From contig NZ_JALBVB010000057.1 of assembly GCF_022669155.1 (NCBI RefSeq), forward strand, positions 213,779 to 277,778: a stretch of 64,000 bases of DNA, given 5' to 3'. Both the position numbers and the translations under genes were made by a program. The notes beneath the pieces were generated by a model that ran no database searches, was not told where the DNA came from, and saw only the letters and a list, made by a program, of their open reading frames with translations. Below are positions 1 through 8,655 of the stretch, piece after piece (the first letter of the stretch is position 1; every line of letters begins with the position of its first letter). This DNA comes from Kineococcus sp. TRM81007. GTDB taxonomy: Bacteria > Actinomycetota > Actinomycetes > Actinomycetales > Kineococcaceae.

Positions 1-48
1 ACCGCACGGGGGCCTCGTCGTACCCGGGGACGTCCAGTCCTCCCGGGC

Positions 49-1449
49 TCAGTCCTTCTTGGCGCCGAACATGATCTCGTCCCAGCTGGGGACGCTGGAG
101 CGCTTGCCGCTCGTGCCGCCCTGGGCGCGCCGGGCGGAGCGGTTGCGCCGGCGCGGCGCGGGCCGCTCCGCGGACGCCTTGCCGTCCTGCTGCTCCTGCT
201 CGCCCGCCTCGCCCGCCTCGTCCGCGTCGGGCCGCCCGGTGGCCCCCGCCTCCGGCGCCCCGTCCACGTGCGGCGAGCCCGGCGTCTCGGGGACGTCCGG
301 GGTCCTCGCTCCCCCCGGGGTGTCCTGGGCCACCTCCTGCTCCGGGTCCTGCGCCACCTCCTGCTCCGCACCCAGCTCCCAGTCCGCCGCGGCGTCCCCG
401 GGGAGGGGGCCCGGTGCGGGTGCGTGCTCGGCGGGCGCTTCCTCGGCGGGCGCGTGCTCGGCCGGTCCGTGCTCGGCGGGCGACGCCGCGGCCTCGGCGT
501 CCTCGGCGGCCACGTGCTCGTCCGGGCGGTGCTCGCCCGCCGCGCGCTCCGGGGAGGCCGGGCGCGGGGGCGGCAGCACCGTGCGGTCCTCGTGCTCGTG
601 CGGCGCGGACGCCGGCGGGTGCGCGGGCGGCGGGTCCGCCAGCAGGGCGTCGACCCGCGGGGCGGGCTCGGCCCCGGGAGCGGGCGCGGGCTCGCCGCGC
701 ACCCCGCGCTGGGCGTCCAGCGCGTCCAGCAGCCCGGCGGCCAGGTCCCCGGGAGCCGGGCGCTGCCCGTGCCCGCCGGTGCGCACCCCGCCGTCGGCCT
801 CCACGTCGTACACGCGCTCCCGCCCGCGCACGGCCTCGCCGGCCACGCTCACGAGGCGGCGTGCGGGCAGCGGCCCGGCCTCGGCCGGTTCCTCCTCGCT
901 CAGCCAGCGCGCCTCGTCGTCGGTGGCCGTCAGCGCGCGGGAGCCGGGGTCGAAGGACCAGCGCGCCACGCGCCCGCGGCCACCGGCGACGAACTCCACC
1001 TGCACGGTCCAGTCGCCGTCCTCCTGCCGCCAGGCGTCCCAGCGCGTCCCCTCCAGGTCGACCGCGCGGGCGCTCAGGCGGCTGACCACCAGCTCCTCCA
1101 GGGTGCCGTTGCCCCCGGAGCGCCCGTACGCGGTGCGGCGGGCCAGGCCGACCACGTGGGCCCGCTCGGCGAGCACCGGCCCCTCGTAGCGGCGCACCCG
1201 GTCCAGGGGCAGCCCGCCGGACTCGGCGATCTCCTCGGCGGACTCGCCGGCGCGGATGCGCGCCTGGATGTCCCGGGGACGCAGCTGCGACTCCAGCTGG
1301 ATCTGCAGCTGACCGAGCCGGGCCCGGTCGCGGCGCACCGCCGCGCGCAGCGCCTCGTCCACCCGCAGCCGGTAACGCGCTCCGTCGGCGCCGACGAGCA
1401 CCACGTGCTCGCCGTCGTCGTGGACCCCGACGAGCCTCAGGTCCTGCAT
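49..1449 (-). CDS. sepH: Septation protein SepH (DUF3071)
   Basis: 466 aa. The N-terminus ([18 protein letters not shown]) and the helix-turn-helix-like segment near residues 60-115 ([20 protein letters not shown]...RVRRYEGPV) are typical of actinobacterial SepH, a cytosolic cell-division protein that binds FtsZ and stimulates its assembly. The second half is a long Ala/Pro/Glu-rich linker with AEHAPAE-type repeats, ending in a short conserved basic tail ([15 protein letters not shown]). The frame stays open for 30 codons upstream, but the ATG at 1449 was chosen because the conserved sequence begins there and a GGAGGA ribosome site lies 7 nt upstream. It is divergent from the ferrochelatase gene. 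Confidence 0.93.
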   Translation of the reverse strand: MQDLRLVGVHDDGEHVVLVGADGARYRLRVDEALRAAVRRDRARLGQLQIQLESQLRPRDIQARIRAGESAEEIAESGGLPLDRVRRYEGPVLAERAHVVGLARRTAYGRSGGNGTLEELVVSRLSARAVDLEGTRWDAWRQEDGDWTVQVEFVAGGRGRVARWSFDPGSRALTATDDEARWLSEEEPAEAGPLPARRLVSVAGEAVRGRERVYDVEADGGVRTGGHGQRPAPGDLAAGLLDALDAQRGVRGEPAPAPGAEPAPRVDALLADPPPAHPPASAPHEHEDRTVLPPPRPASPERAAGEHRPDEHVAAEDAEAAASPAEHGPAEHAPAEEAPAEHAPAPGPLPGDAAADWELGAEQEVAQDPEQEVAQDTPGGARTPDVPETPGSPHVDGAPEAGATGRPDADEAGEAGEQEQQDGKASAERPAPRRRNRSARRAQGGTSGKRSSVPSWDEIMFGAKKD

Positions 1450-1692
1450 GAGGGCGTCCTCCAGCGGTGTCGTCTGCGGCGGCGCGGCCGGACTGGCCGG
1501 GCCGGCGCGGCTCCCGGGCGGGCCGAGCGCTGCACGCACTCTGCCACCTGCGTGCCGCGCCGTTCACCCGGCGCGGTCCACGAATCCGCGACGACCCTGG
1601 ACCTCAGGTGGAGGGTCAAGGGTGGGGGAGGGGGGTCGCCGGGTGCCGCACCCCCGTCGGGCGCGCCGCCGCGCAGCGGTGAGAATGGGCTC

Positions 1693-2814
1693 GTGAGCGC
1701 TGCGACCACCTCCGCGCGTCCCTACGACGCCGTCCTCCTGCTGTCCTTCGGGGGCCCGGAGGGCCCCGACGACGTGGTGCCGTTCCTCGAGAACGTCACG
1801 CGGGGGCGGGGCATCCCGCGCGAGCGGCTCGAGGCCGTCGCCGAGCACTACCTGCACTTCGGCGGCAAGAGCCCCATCAACGACCAGAACCGCGCGCTGC
1901 TGGCTCGGCTGCGCACCGAGCTGGACGCCCGCGGCCTGGCCGACCTGCCGCTGCTGTGGGGCAACCGCAACTGGGAGCCCTACGCCACCGACGTGGTGCG
2001 CGAGGCCCACGAGGCCGGTGCCCGCCGCTTCCTGGTGGTCTTCACCAGCGCCTACTCGTCCTACTCCAGCTGCCGGCAGTACCGCGAGGACCTGGCCCGC
2101 ACGGCGCAGGAGCTGGCGGACGAGGGCCGGCGGGTCGAGTTCGACAAGATCCGCCACTACTTCAACCACCCCGCCTTCACCGAGGTCAACGCCCGCGCCG
2201 TGGCGCGCGCGCTGGGCGAGGTGCCGGACGGCTCGCGCGTGGTCTTCGTCACGCACTCGATCCCGGACGCCATGAACGACGTCTCCGGCCGCGACGGCGG
2301 CGCCTACGTGCGCCAGCACCTCGACGTGGCCGCGGAGGTCGCCCGCCGCGTCGGCGCCGAGCGCGGCGGCGACGTGCCGTGGGACCTGACGTACTGCTCG
2401 CGCTCCGGCCCGCCCAGCCAGCCGTGGCTGGAGCCGGACGTCAACGACCACCTGCGCGCGCTGCACGAGCAGGGCGTCCCCGGCGTGGTCGTCGCTCCCA
2501 TCGGGTTCGTCAGCGACCACATGGAGGTCAAGTTCGACCTCGACACCGAGGCCGCGGAGACCGCCGGCGAGATCGGGCTGCCGTTCGCGCGCGCCGCCAC
2601 CGTCGGTGCCGACGCGACGTTCGTCGCCGGCCTGGTGGACCTGATCGAGGAGCGGTCCGCGCAGGCCCGCGGGGAGCGCCCCGAGCAGCCGGCCACGGGG
2701 GCCCTGGGCCCCTCCCGCACCGTCTGCCCCGTCGACTGCTGCCGGAACCTGCGTGCCGACCTGCCCGCCGCGACGGGCGAGGACTACCGCGCCCCGGCCC
2801 CGGCCCCGGCGTGA
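1693..2814 (+). CDS. cpfC: Ferrochelatase (coproporphyrin type)
   Basis: 373 aa, normal length. It inserts Fe2+ into a porphyrin; in actinobacteria the substrate is usually coproporphyrin III. The N-terminal [20 protein letters not shown] and the catalytic-His motif VTHSIP (His about 188) are clear. Four cysteines (about C127 in SSYSSCRQY, and C345, C349, C350 in CPVDCC) are placed like the [2Fe-2S] ligands known in some actinobacterial ferrochelatases; that role is inferred. The GTG at 1693 was chosen because similarity begins there, although the frame is open far upstream. The stop overlaps the GTG of the next gene by 4 bp. Older annotations would call it hemH. Confidence 0.95.
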   Translation: MSAATTSARPYDAVLLLSFGGPEGPDDVVPFLENVTRGRGIPRERLEAVAEHYLHFGGKSPINDQNRALLARLRTELDARGLADLPLLWGNRNWEPYATDVVREAHEAGARRFLVVFTSAYSSYSSCRQYREDLARTAQELADEGRRVEFDKIRHYFNHPAFTEVNARAVARALGEVPDGSRVVFVTHSIPDAMNDVSGRDGGAYVRQHLDVAAEVARRVGAERGGDVPWDLTYCSRSGPPSQPWLEPDVNDHLRALHEQGVPGVVVAPIGFVSDHMEVKFDLDTEAAETAGEIGLPFARAATVGADATFVAGLVDLIEERSAQARGERPEQPATGALGPSRTVCPVDCCRNLRADLPAATGEDYRAPAPAPA

Positions 2815-3668
2815 GCGGGACGGCCGTGGACGGCCTGCCGGGCGTGCCGGAGCTGGCCGAGCTGCGGCGCGTGGCCGTCCAGGCCGCCGCCGCGGCCGGT
2901 GAGCTCGTGCGCACCGGCCGCCCCGACCGCGTGGAGGTGGCGGCCACCAAGTCCACCCCCACCGACGTCGTCACCGCCATGGACCACGCCTCCGAGGAGC
3001 TGCTGCGCGAGGTCCTGGGCCGGCTGCGCCCGGACGACGGGGTGCTGGGCGAGGAGGGCGGGCACCGGCCCGGCACCTCCGGGCTGACCTGGGTGGTCGA
3101 CCCCGTGGACGGCACCGTCAACTACCTGTACGGGCTGCGCGCGTACGCCGTCAGCGTCGCCTGCGTGCTCGACCCCTCGCACGGCGCGGAGCGCCCCGAC
3201 CCGGCCACCTGGACGGTGCTGGCCGGCTGCGTGCACGACCCCACCACCGGCGAGTCGTGGAGCGCGGCCCTCGGCCGGGGGGCGAGCCTGCGCGACGGCG
3301 AGCACGAGCGGGCGCTGCCCGGGCCGGCGGACGTCGCTCTGGAGCGCGCCCTGGTGGGCACCGGCTTCGGCTACGACCCGGTGCGCCGCGCCGAGCAGGC
3401 CGCCGTGCTGGCCCGCCTGCTCCCGCGGGTGCGGGACGTGCGGCGCGTCGGCAGCGCGGCGCTGGACCTGTGCTGGGTGGGGGCCGGGCGGCTGGACGCC
3501 TACTACGAGCGCGGGCTGAAGCCGTGGGACCTCGCCGCCGGCGCCCTCGTGGCCGCCGAGGCGGGTGCACGGGTCACCGGCTTCGACGGCGGGCCCGCCG
3601 GCCCGGAGGGCGTGCTGGTGGCCGCGGACGGCCTGCACGGGGCGCTGCGGGCGGAGCTGGCCGGCTGA
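2811..3668 (+). CDS. suhB: Inositol monophosphatase family protein (SuhB-like)
   Basis: 285 aa Mg2+-dependent phosphatase of the inositol monophosphatase superfamily. It shows the metal-site motifs GEEGG (about residues 81-85), [15 protein letters not shown] (about 93-107) and the C-terminal [18 protein letters not shown]. Likely substrates are inositol-1-phosphate or related sugar phosphates; family members also include histidinol-phosphatases and PAP phosphatases, so the substrate is not certain. The GTG start overlaps the ferrochelatase stop (GTGA), indicating translational coupling. A strong hairpin follows. The M. tuberculosis counterpart in this neighbourhood is suhB (Rv2701c). Confidence 0.88.
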   Translation: MSGTAVDGLPGVPELAELRRVAVQAAAAAGELVRTGRPDRVEVAATKSTPTDVVTAMDHASEELLREVLGRLRPDDGVLGEEGGHRPGTSGLTWVVDPVDGTVNYLYGLRAYAVSVACVLDPSHGAERPDPATWTVLAGCVHDPTTGESWSAALGRGASLRDGEHERALPGPADVALERALVGTGFGYDPVRRAEQAAVLARLLPRVRDVRRVGSAALDLCWVGAGRLDAYYERGLKPWDLAAGALVAAEAGARVTGFDGGPAGPEGVLVAADGLHGALRAELAG

Positions 3669-3696
3669 GGCGCCGCGGGCGCCCGCCCGGGGACGC

Positions 3697-3732
3697 GTGA
3701 GGCCCCCGTCCCGAGCGGGACGAGGGCCTCAC
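3697..3732. terminator. Bidirectional hairpin terminator
   Basis: An inverted repeat with outer arms GTGAGGCCC and GGGCCTCAC and an inner GTCCC/GGGAC stem lies between two convergent genes (suhB-like and the 3749-4123 gene). There is no T-run, as is usual in high-GC actinomycetes. Confidence 0.8.
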
Positions 3733-3748
3733 GGCGTCCGGTGCCGGG

Positions 3749-4123
3749 TCAGGTGGCCGGGCAGGCGGCGGCGCGCTGGGCCGGCAGCGTCAGGTCGACG
3801 GAGGGCTGCGGCTCGGCCGGCAGCTCCACGTGCTGCTCGGTCTGCTGCGCGGCGAGGTAGGCGACGGTGTCGGGCAGGGCGACGTCGTGCGCCGCGGCCA
3901 GGTCGACGAGCCCCTCCAGCTCGCCCAGGTGGGCGGCGGCGAGCTCCTCCTCGCCGGCCGCGGTCGCGGAGTCGATCGTGGCGCGCGTCTGCTGGACGCG
4001 CTCGGACAGCTCCGCCACGAAGGCGGGCGGCGCGGTGCGGGCGGTGTCGCCGTGGGGCACGGTCGTCGCCTCGCTCGCGCGCGGGTCCTGCACGGGCTGC
4101 TGCGCGGGCTGCTGCACGGGCAC
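3749..4123 (-). CDS. Small acidic hypothetical protein
   Basis: 124 aa, no family recognised. After a Gln/Pro-rich N-terminus (VPVQQPAQQPVQDP) it has a charged helical middle (FVAELSERVQQTRATIDSA and AAAHLGELEGLVDLAAAHD), then an acidic, Pro-containing tail. There is no signal peptide or membrane segment. The frame is open upstream, but the GTG at 4123 has an AGGAGG ribosome site 4 nt away; a second in-frame GTG lies at 4117. It is convergent with the suhB-like gene across the hairpin at 3697-3732. Function unknown; the middle looks like a helical hairpin. Confidence 0.6.
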   Translation of the reverse strand: MPVQQPAQQPVQDPRASEATTVPHGDTARTAPPAFVAELSERVQQTRATIDSATAAGEEELAAAHLGELEGLVDLAAAHDVALPDTVAYLAAQQTEQHVELPAEPQPSVDLTLPAQRAAACPAT

Positions 4124-4490
4124 GGCACCTCCTCGAGAGCTTCGGGCGCCCCGGCGGCCGAACGGTGCCGGGGCGCCGCGGTCCGCCGGTCGGCGGGGAC
4201 GGCGGCACACTACGGGGCGTCGGAGCCCGTTCCAACTCCCGCTGCGGCGCTGTGGACCGCGCACGGCCCGGCGGGTGGCCCGCCCGGCCCACCCCGACTG
4301 CCCTGAGTGGCGTGTCGCGACGCGCCGTGAGGAGCCCCGGTTCGTGGGGCGCGCGACGGTAGGTCATGATGCGTGCTCGCCTCGCCGAACGGGGCACCGG
4401 CGAGCAGGGTCCGGGGCGCGGGCATCATTCGGGCCCGCGCCGCGTTGAGCGGGCCGCAGGACGACGGAAACACGGAGTGAGGCAGGGGTC

Positions 4491-4790
4491 ATGGCCACCG
4501 ACTACGACGCACCGCGCAAGAACGACGACGAGCTCAACGAGGACTCCATCGAGGAGCTGAAGGCCCGTCGCACGGACAAGAGCTCCGGTGCCGTCGACGA
4601 GGACGAGACGGAGGCCGCGGAGGGGTTCGAGCTGCCCGGTGCGGACCTGTCCAACGAGGAGCTGTCGGTGCGGGTGCTCCCGCGCCAGCAGGACGAGTTC
4701 ACGTGCACCAGCTGCTTCCTGGTGGTGCACCGCAGCCAGCTGCACGACACCGGCGACGGCCGCGTCGTGTGCAACGACTGCGCCGCTTGA
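4491..4790 (+). CDS. DUF4193 zinc-ribbon-like protein
   Basis: 99 aa, full length for DUF4193 (M. tuberculosis Rv2699c). The N-terminus is acidic (DAPRKNDDELNEDSIEELKARR). The C-terminus carries two CxxC pairs (CTSC about residues 72-75 and CNDC about 94-97) with a His between them, which should bind one zinc. The ATG follows a GGCAGGGG ribosome site, and a possible -10 (CATGAT) lies near 4365. It is convergent with the DUF3093 gene. Its exact role is unknown; cytosolic. Confidence 0.9.
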   Translation: MATDYDAPRKNDDELNEDSIEELKARRTDKSSGAVDEDETEAAEGFELPGADLSNEELSVRVLPRQQDEFTCTSCFLVVHRSQLHDTGDGRVVCNDCAA

Positions 4791-4806
4791 GACGCGGCGC
4801 CCGCCC

Positions 4807-5295
4807 TCAGCGGCCGCGGGTGATCGCGTCCGCGAGCCGCTGGGGGTGACGGGTGGAGACCACCCAGTAGGGGGCCGGGTCGTCCGGGTCGTCCAGGTGG
4901 ACGCGCACGGCCGTCGGCACCCAGGAGCGGATCGCCAGGTGGGCGCGGGCGTCCAGCTCGGGGCCGAGCGCTGCGCGGCGCTGCGCGGCGGGCACGACGT
5001 CGACGCCGCGGACGACGCGCAGCGGCAGCCGGGCGCGACCGGCGCGCAGGTGCCCGTCCGCGACCTCCACGGTGGAGGCCATGCTCAGCAGCACCGCCAC
5101 GGCGAGCGCCGCACCGAGCGCGGCCCCCGCGGCCGCGCCGACCGGCCCGAGGATCGGCAGGGCGACGAGGGCGCCTCCGGCGACCGCGGGCAGCCAGGCC
5201 AGCCACGTCGTCGGCGCCGGCCACCACCGCTCGCGCCACACCGCCGCACCGGTCCCGGCGTCGGCGGCGGAGCGGGGACCGGGGGTGGTGCTCAC
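4807..5295 (-). CDS. DUF3093 membrane protein
   Basis: 162 aa. After a short basic start (WRERWWPAP) come two predicted membrane helices (about residues 31-75), then a PH-like soluble domain (STVEVADGHLRAGRARLPL...VRVHLDDPDDPAPYWVVSTRHP) typical of DUF3093 (Rv2698 in M. tuberculosis). It starts with GTG at 5295, divergent from dut and convergent with DUF4193. No enzymatic role is known. The placement next to dut is the conserved arrangement. Confidence 0.88.
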   Translation of the reverse strand: MSTTPGPRSAADAGTGAAVWRERWWPAPTTWLAWLPAVAGGALVALPILGPVGAAAGAALGAALAVAVLLSMASTVEVADGHLRAGRARLPLRVVRGVDVVPAAQRRAALGPELDARAHLAIRSWVPTAVRVHLDDPDDPAPYWVVSTRHPQRLADAITRGR

Positions 5296-5357
5296 CGCGT
5301 CAGCTTCTCACGCGCCGCTGCCCACGCGCCGCCCCGGCACGGTGCGGGGGCGGCCGG

Positions 5358-5363
5358 TAGGGT
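5358..5363 (+). promoter_or_regulatory. -10 box of a leaderless dut promoter
   Basis: TAGGGT ends 8 nt before the GTG at 5372, the spacing expected for a leaderless transcript. No clear -35 is visible. Confidence 0.45.
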
Positions 5364-5371
5364 CCTCGCCC

Positions 5372-5902
5372 GTGAGCAACGCCGACGCCGTCGAGCCCGG
5401 AGCCGCCCTGGAGGTGGCGACGGTCCTGGCCGACCCCGCCGCGCTGCCGGGGTACGCGCACCCCGGTGACGCGGGCGCCGACCTGACGACCCGCGTCGAC
5501 GTCGTGGTCGGCCCGGGGGAGCGCGTCACCGTGCCCACGGGCGTGTCGATCGCACTGCCGGAGGGGTACGCGGCGTTCGTCGTGCCCCGCTCCGGCCTGG
5601 CGGCGCGGCGCGGGCTGACCACGCTGAACGCCCCCGGCACCGTGGACGCCGGGTACCGCGGGGAGATCCGCGTCACCCTGCACAACACCGACCTGCGCGA
5701 GGCGGTGGAGCTGCGGGCCGGTGACCGCGTGGCGCAGCTCGTCGTCCAGCGCGTGGAGCGGGTCCGCTTCGTGCCCGTCGGCACCCTGCCGGTGTCCGCG
5801 CGGGGCGAGGGCGGGCACGGCTCGACGGGCGGTTCGCAGGCGCTGACGGGAGCGCCCCGGCCGACAGACCAGAGCACCAGCACCGGAGAGGGACGACCGT
5901 GA
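5372..5902 (+). CDS. dut: dUTP diphosphatase (dUTPase)
   Basis: 176 aa trimeric-type dUTPase, which hydrolyses dUTP to dUMP and PPi and keeps uracil out of DNA. All five family motifs can be read: AGADLTTR (1), VPRSGLA (2), GTVDAGYRGEIRVTL (3, with the catalytic Asp), RVAQLVVQRV (4) and RGEGGHGSTG (5, the C-terminal Gly-rich arm, with His at the usual Phe position). A roughly 20-aa tail follows motif 5. GTG at 5372 is preceded at leaderless distance by TAGGGT. The stop overlaps the next start (GTGA). Confidence 0.96.
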   Translation: MSNADAVEPGAALEVATVLADPAALPGYAHPGDAGADLTTRVDVVVGPGERVTVPTGVSIALPEGYAAFVVPRSGLAARRGLTTLNAPGTVDAGYRGEIRVTLHNTDLREAVELRAGDRVAQLVVQRVERVRFVPVGTLPVSARGEGGHGSTGGSQALTGAPRPTDQSTSTGEGRP

Positions 5903-6756
5903 GCCTGTTCCGCCGCAAGCGCGCGAAGGACACCGAGGGCACCACCGAGGGCACCACCGAGGGCACCGCTCAGGAGGCCGTGGAGGACGCGCCCGCCCCG
6001 GGTGCGGGTCAGGCCGCGGGCTCCTCCGTGGAGGCCCCCGCGGCGGCACCCGCGCCGGGTGCCGGGGAGGTCGCGACCCCGGCGGCCCCCGTGGTCCCCG
6101 TGGCCGCGGACCGCTCGAACGGTCCCTTCGACTCCTCGGAGGTGCCGGCGGAGGACGGCCGCCTGCCGCTGGGCGGGCTGCGGCTGGCCGGGCGCGAGGG
6201 CATGGAGCTGCGCTTCGAGGTGGAGGAGGCCAGCAAGCGCGTCATCGCCGTCACGGTGGGCCTGGCCGGTTCCGCCGCGCAGCTGCAGGTGTTCGCCGCC
6301 CCCCGCACCCGCGGGGTGTGGGACGAGATCCGCGCCGAGATCGTCGCCGCCGTCGACGCGCAGGGCGGGGCCTCCGAGGAGCGCACCGGGCCCTTCGGCG
6401 CCGAGCTGCTGTGCCGGCTGCCCGTGCGCACGGAGGACGGGCGCACCGCGCACCAGCCGACCCGCTTCGTCGGCGTGGACGGCCCGAGGTGGTTCCTGCG
6501 GGCCGTCTTCTCCGGCCCGGCCGCGCACGACGCGCAGGCCGCGCAGGCGCTGGAGGCCGTCGTCCGCGACGTCGTCGTGGTGCGCGGCGCCGAGGCGATG
6601 GCCCCCCGCGAGCTGATCCCGCTGGCGCTGCCGCCGCAGGGCCGCCCCCAGGGCGCACCGGCGGAGCAGGAGCAGGGACGGGGGGAGCGGCGCGAGGGTG
6701 GCCGCGACGACCTCGAGCCGTTCGAGCGCGGCCCGGAGATCACCGAGGTCCGCTGA
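5899..6756 (+). CDS. DUF3710 family protein
   Basis: 285 aa, matching the usual length of DUF3710 (Rv2696c in M. tuberculosis). A basic start (SLFRRKRAKD) leads into a low-complexity stretch with three TEGT units and Ala/Pro-rich sequence. A conserved globular domain follows (about residues 70-245: NGPFDSSEVPAEDGRLPLGGLRL, RTAHQPTRFVGVDGPRWFLRAVF, VVVRGAEAMAPRELIPLALP). The tail is charged. It is coupled to dut by a 4-bp overlap. Cytosolic; function unknown. Confidence 0.9.
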   Translation: MSLFRRKRAKDTEGTTEGTTEGTAQEAVEDAPAPGAGQAAGSSVEAPAAAPAPGAGEVATPAAPVVPVAADRSNGPFDSSEVPAEDGRLPLGGLRLAGREGMELRFEVEEASKRVIAVTVGLAGSAAQLQVFAAPRTRGVWDEIRAEIVAAVDAQGGASEERTGPFGAELLCRLPVRTEDGRTAHQPTRFVGVDGPRWFLRAVFSGPAAHDAQAAQALEAVVRDVVVVRGAEAMAPRELIPLALPPQGRPQGAPAEQEQGRGERREGGRDDLEPFERGPEITEVR

Positions 6757-6820
6757 GCCGTTCGCGGTGCCGCCCCTCGCCCGCGCGGGTGAGCGGGTCA
6801 CCGCCGGGCCGGGAGGGTCC

Positions 6821-6826
6821 TACGCT
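6821..6826 (+). promoter_or_regulatory. -10 box of a leaderless promoter
   Basis: TACGCT ends 6 nt before the GTG at 6833, consistent with a leaderless mRNA for the OB-fold gene and useful for choosing that start over the GTG at 6827. Confidence 0.45.
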
Positions 6827-6832
6827 GTGCAC

Positions 6833-7225
6833 GTGTCGAAGTCGTCGGTGCTGAGCACGCCGCTGTGGCGTCGCGCGCTTCAGCGCTTCACCGCATCCGA
6901 GTCGGACCTGGTGGCCGAGGAGGCCCAGCAGGACGCCGTGCGCCACGGCGGGACGCCGTGCGGGGCCATCCGCAACCGCACGCGCGCCTGCGTGTGCGGC
7001 ACGCTGCGCTCGGTCACCCTGCGCCCGCGCGGTGGTGTGCCCGCCCTGGAGGCCGAGCTGTTCGACGGCTCCGGGTCCGTGTCGCTGGTGTGGCTGGGGC
7101 GGCGGCGCATCGCCGGTGTCGAGCCGGGTCGGCGCCTGCGGGCGCGCGGTCTGGTCGCCGACGACGACGGCCACCGCGTGATCTTCAACCCCGGGTACGA
7201 CCTGCTCTGCCCCGAGGGCGCGTGA
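6833..7225 (+). CDS. OB-fold nucleic-acid-binding protein
   Basis: 130 aa, corresponding to the OB-fold protein next to DUF3159 in M. tuberculosis (Rv2694c). A helical N-terminus (LWRRALQRFTASESDLVAEEAQQDA) is followed by an OB fold (CVCGTLRSVTLRPRGGVPALEAELFDGSGSVSLVWLGRRRIAGVEPGRRLRARG), a RecG/tRNA-synthetase-like anticodon-binding layout. Three cysteines lie just before or within it. Its ligand is unknown. The GTG at 6833 is favoured by the TACGCT box. The stop overlaps the DUF3159 start by 4 bp. Confidence 0.85.
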   Translation: MSKSSVLSTPLWRRALQRFTASESDLVAEEAQQDAVRHGGTPCGAIRNRTRACVCGTLRSVTLRPRGGVPALEAELFDGSGSVSLVWLGRRRIAGVEPGRRLRARGLVADDDGHRVIFNPGYDLLCPEGA

Positions 7226-7986
7226 CGCCGTCGGCGGAGCCGCCCGGCGCGCTCGGCGGGGCGGGGGGTGCCGCTGAGGAGGCCACCCCCACCACGGTCG
7301 AGGAGGTCGTGCGCCGGCGGCTGTCCGCAGCGCTCGGCGGGTGGCGGGGGTTGCTGGACTCGGCGGCCCCGGCGCTGGCCTTCCTGATCGGCTGGCTCCT
7401 CACCTCCGACGTGCTGGTCTCCGTGGGTGCCTCGGTGGCCGTGCTGCTGGTGGCCCTGGTCGTGCGGATCGCGCGCCGCGAGACCGTGCAGCACGCCGTC
7501 GGCGGCATCCTCGCCACCGCCGTCGCCGCGTTCATCGCCTCGCGCACGGGCCGCGCCGCGGACGTCTTCCTGCCGGGCATCCTGCTCAACGCGGCCCTCG
7601 CGGTCGTCTTCGCCGTCTCCATGGTGGCGCGCTGGCCGGTGGTGGGGTTCGTCGTGGGCGCCGTCACCGAGGACCCCGCGGGGTGGCGGCGCGACCGCGG
7701 CGTCGTCGCGCTGTGCCAGAAGCTCACCGGCCTGCTCCTGGCCGGCTACGTCGTGCGCGTGGCGGTGCAGCTGCCGCTGTACCTGGCGGACCGCTCCAGC
7801 GGGGGGGAGTGGACGACGGCGCTGGCCGTCAGCAAGCTCGTGCTGGGCTGGCCCCTGCTCGTCCTGGGCGTGGTGGTCGCCGGCACGCTGCTGCTGCGCG
7901 GTCGCACGCCCCTGCAGCCGGAGGAGCCGGGGACGGGGCCCGAGGCGGTCCCGGAGCGCCCTCAGGAGCGCACCCGGCGCTCCTGA
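7222..7986 (+). CDS. DUF3159 integral membrane protein
   Basis: 254 aa DUF3159 (Rv2693c-like). The first 35 residues are cytosolic and contain VEEVVRRRLSAALGGWRGLLDSAAP. About six hydrophobic helices follow between residues 48 and 230, with the conserved VGGILATAVAAFIASRTGRAADVFLPGILLNA in the middle. The tail is polar and charged. The GTG start overlaps the OB-fold gene. It is convergent with the ceoBC pair. No transport or enzyme activity is established for the family. Confidence 0.88.
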   Translation: MTPSAEPPGALGGAGGAAEEATPTTVEEVVRRRLSAALGGWRGLLDSAAPALAFLIGWLLTSDVLVSVGASVAVLLVALVVRIARRETVQHAVGGILATAVAAFIASRTGRAADVFLPGILLNAALAVVFAVSMVARWPVVGFVVGAVTEDPAGWRRDRGVVALCQKLTGLLLAGYVVRVAVQLPLYLADRSSGGEWTTALAVSKLVLGWPLLVLGVVVAGTLLLRGRTPLQPEEPGTGPEAVPERPQERTRRS

Positions 7987-7995
7987 GGGCCGCCG

Positions 7996-8655
7996 TCAGC
8001 GAGCGCCGAGCAGTGCGCTCAGCTCCGCCTCGACCTCGGGGACGCTGAGGAACATCAGGTGGTCGCCGGCCTCGAGGACGTCGTCGGACGTGGGGGCGAT
8101 GGGCCGGTCCCCGCGCACGATGGCCACGAGCACCGCGTCCGCCGGCAGCGGCAGGTGCCCGACGGTGCGGCCCACGGCGGGGCTGGTGGTGTCCAGGGTG
8201 TACTCGGCCATCGAGGTCCTGCCCCGCTGGAAGGTGAACAGGCGCACGAGCTCGCCGACGCTGACGGCCTCCTCGACGAGCGCCGTCATCAGCCGCGGCG
8301 TGGACACGGCGACGTCCACGCCCCACGCCTCGTCGAAGAGCCACTCGTTCTTGGGGTTGTTCACCCGTGCCACGGTGCGCGGCACCCCGTACTCGGTCTT
8401 GGCCAGCAGCGAGACGACGAGGTTGGCCTTGTCGTCGCCGGTGGCGGCGACGACGACGTCGCAGTCGGTCAGCTCCGCCTCGTCGAGGCTGGAAATCTCG
8501 CAGGCGTCGGCGAGCAGCCACTGGGCGTCGGGCACGCTGGTGATCTTCATGGCGGCCGGGGAGCGGTCCACCAGCAGCACGCGGTGCGAGTTGGCCAGCA
8601 GTTCGCGCGCGATGGAGCGCCCCACGATCCCGGCGCCGGCGATGACGACGCGCAT
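7996..8655 (-). CDS. ceoC: TrkA-like RCK potassium-channel regulator (second of pair)
   Basis: 219 aa: an N-terminal Rossmann RCK_N domain (MRVVIAGAGIVGRSIARELL, acidic residue in VLLVDRS, about residues 1-125) and a C-terminal RCK_C domain (about 140-215, GRTVGHLPLPADAVLVAIVRG). Such proteins bind NAD(H) or nucleotides on the cytosolic face of a K+ transporter. It is translated with the preceding ceoB-like gene through a 1-bp ATGA overlap. Each subunit has one RCK_N and one RCK_C, as in M. tuberculosis CeoB/CeoC, unlike the double-length E. coli TrkA. No TrkH/KtrB subunit is in the window. Confidence 0.9.
   Translation of the reverse strand: MRVVIAGAGIVGRSIARELLANSHRVLLVDRSPAAMKITSVPDAQWLLADACEISSLDEAELTDCDVVVAATGDDKANLVVSLLAKTEYGVPRTVARVNNPKNEWLFDEAWGVDVAVSTPRLMTALVEEAVSVGELVRLFTFQRGRTSMAEYTLDTTSPAVGRTVGHLPLPADAVLVAIVRGDRPIAPTSDDVLEAGDHLMFLSVPEVEAELSALLGAR

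Noticed and set aside
268-1692. Long in-frame extension upstream of ferrochelatase
   Set aside because: It runs antisense through sepH and encodes Arg/Gly-rich sequence without similarity; ferrochelatase similarity starts at 1693.
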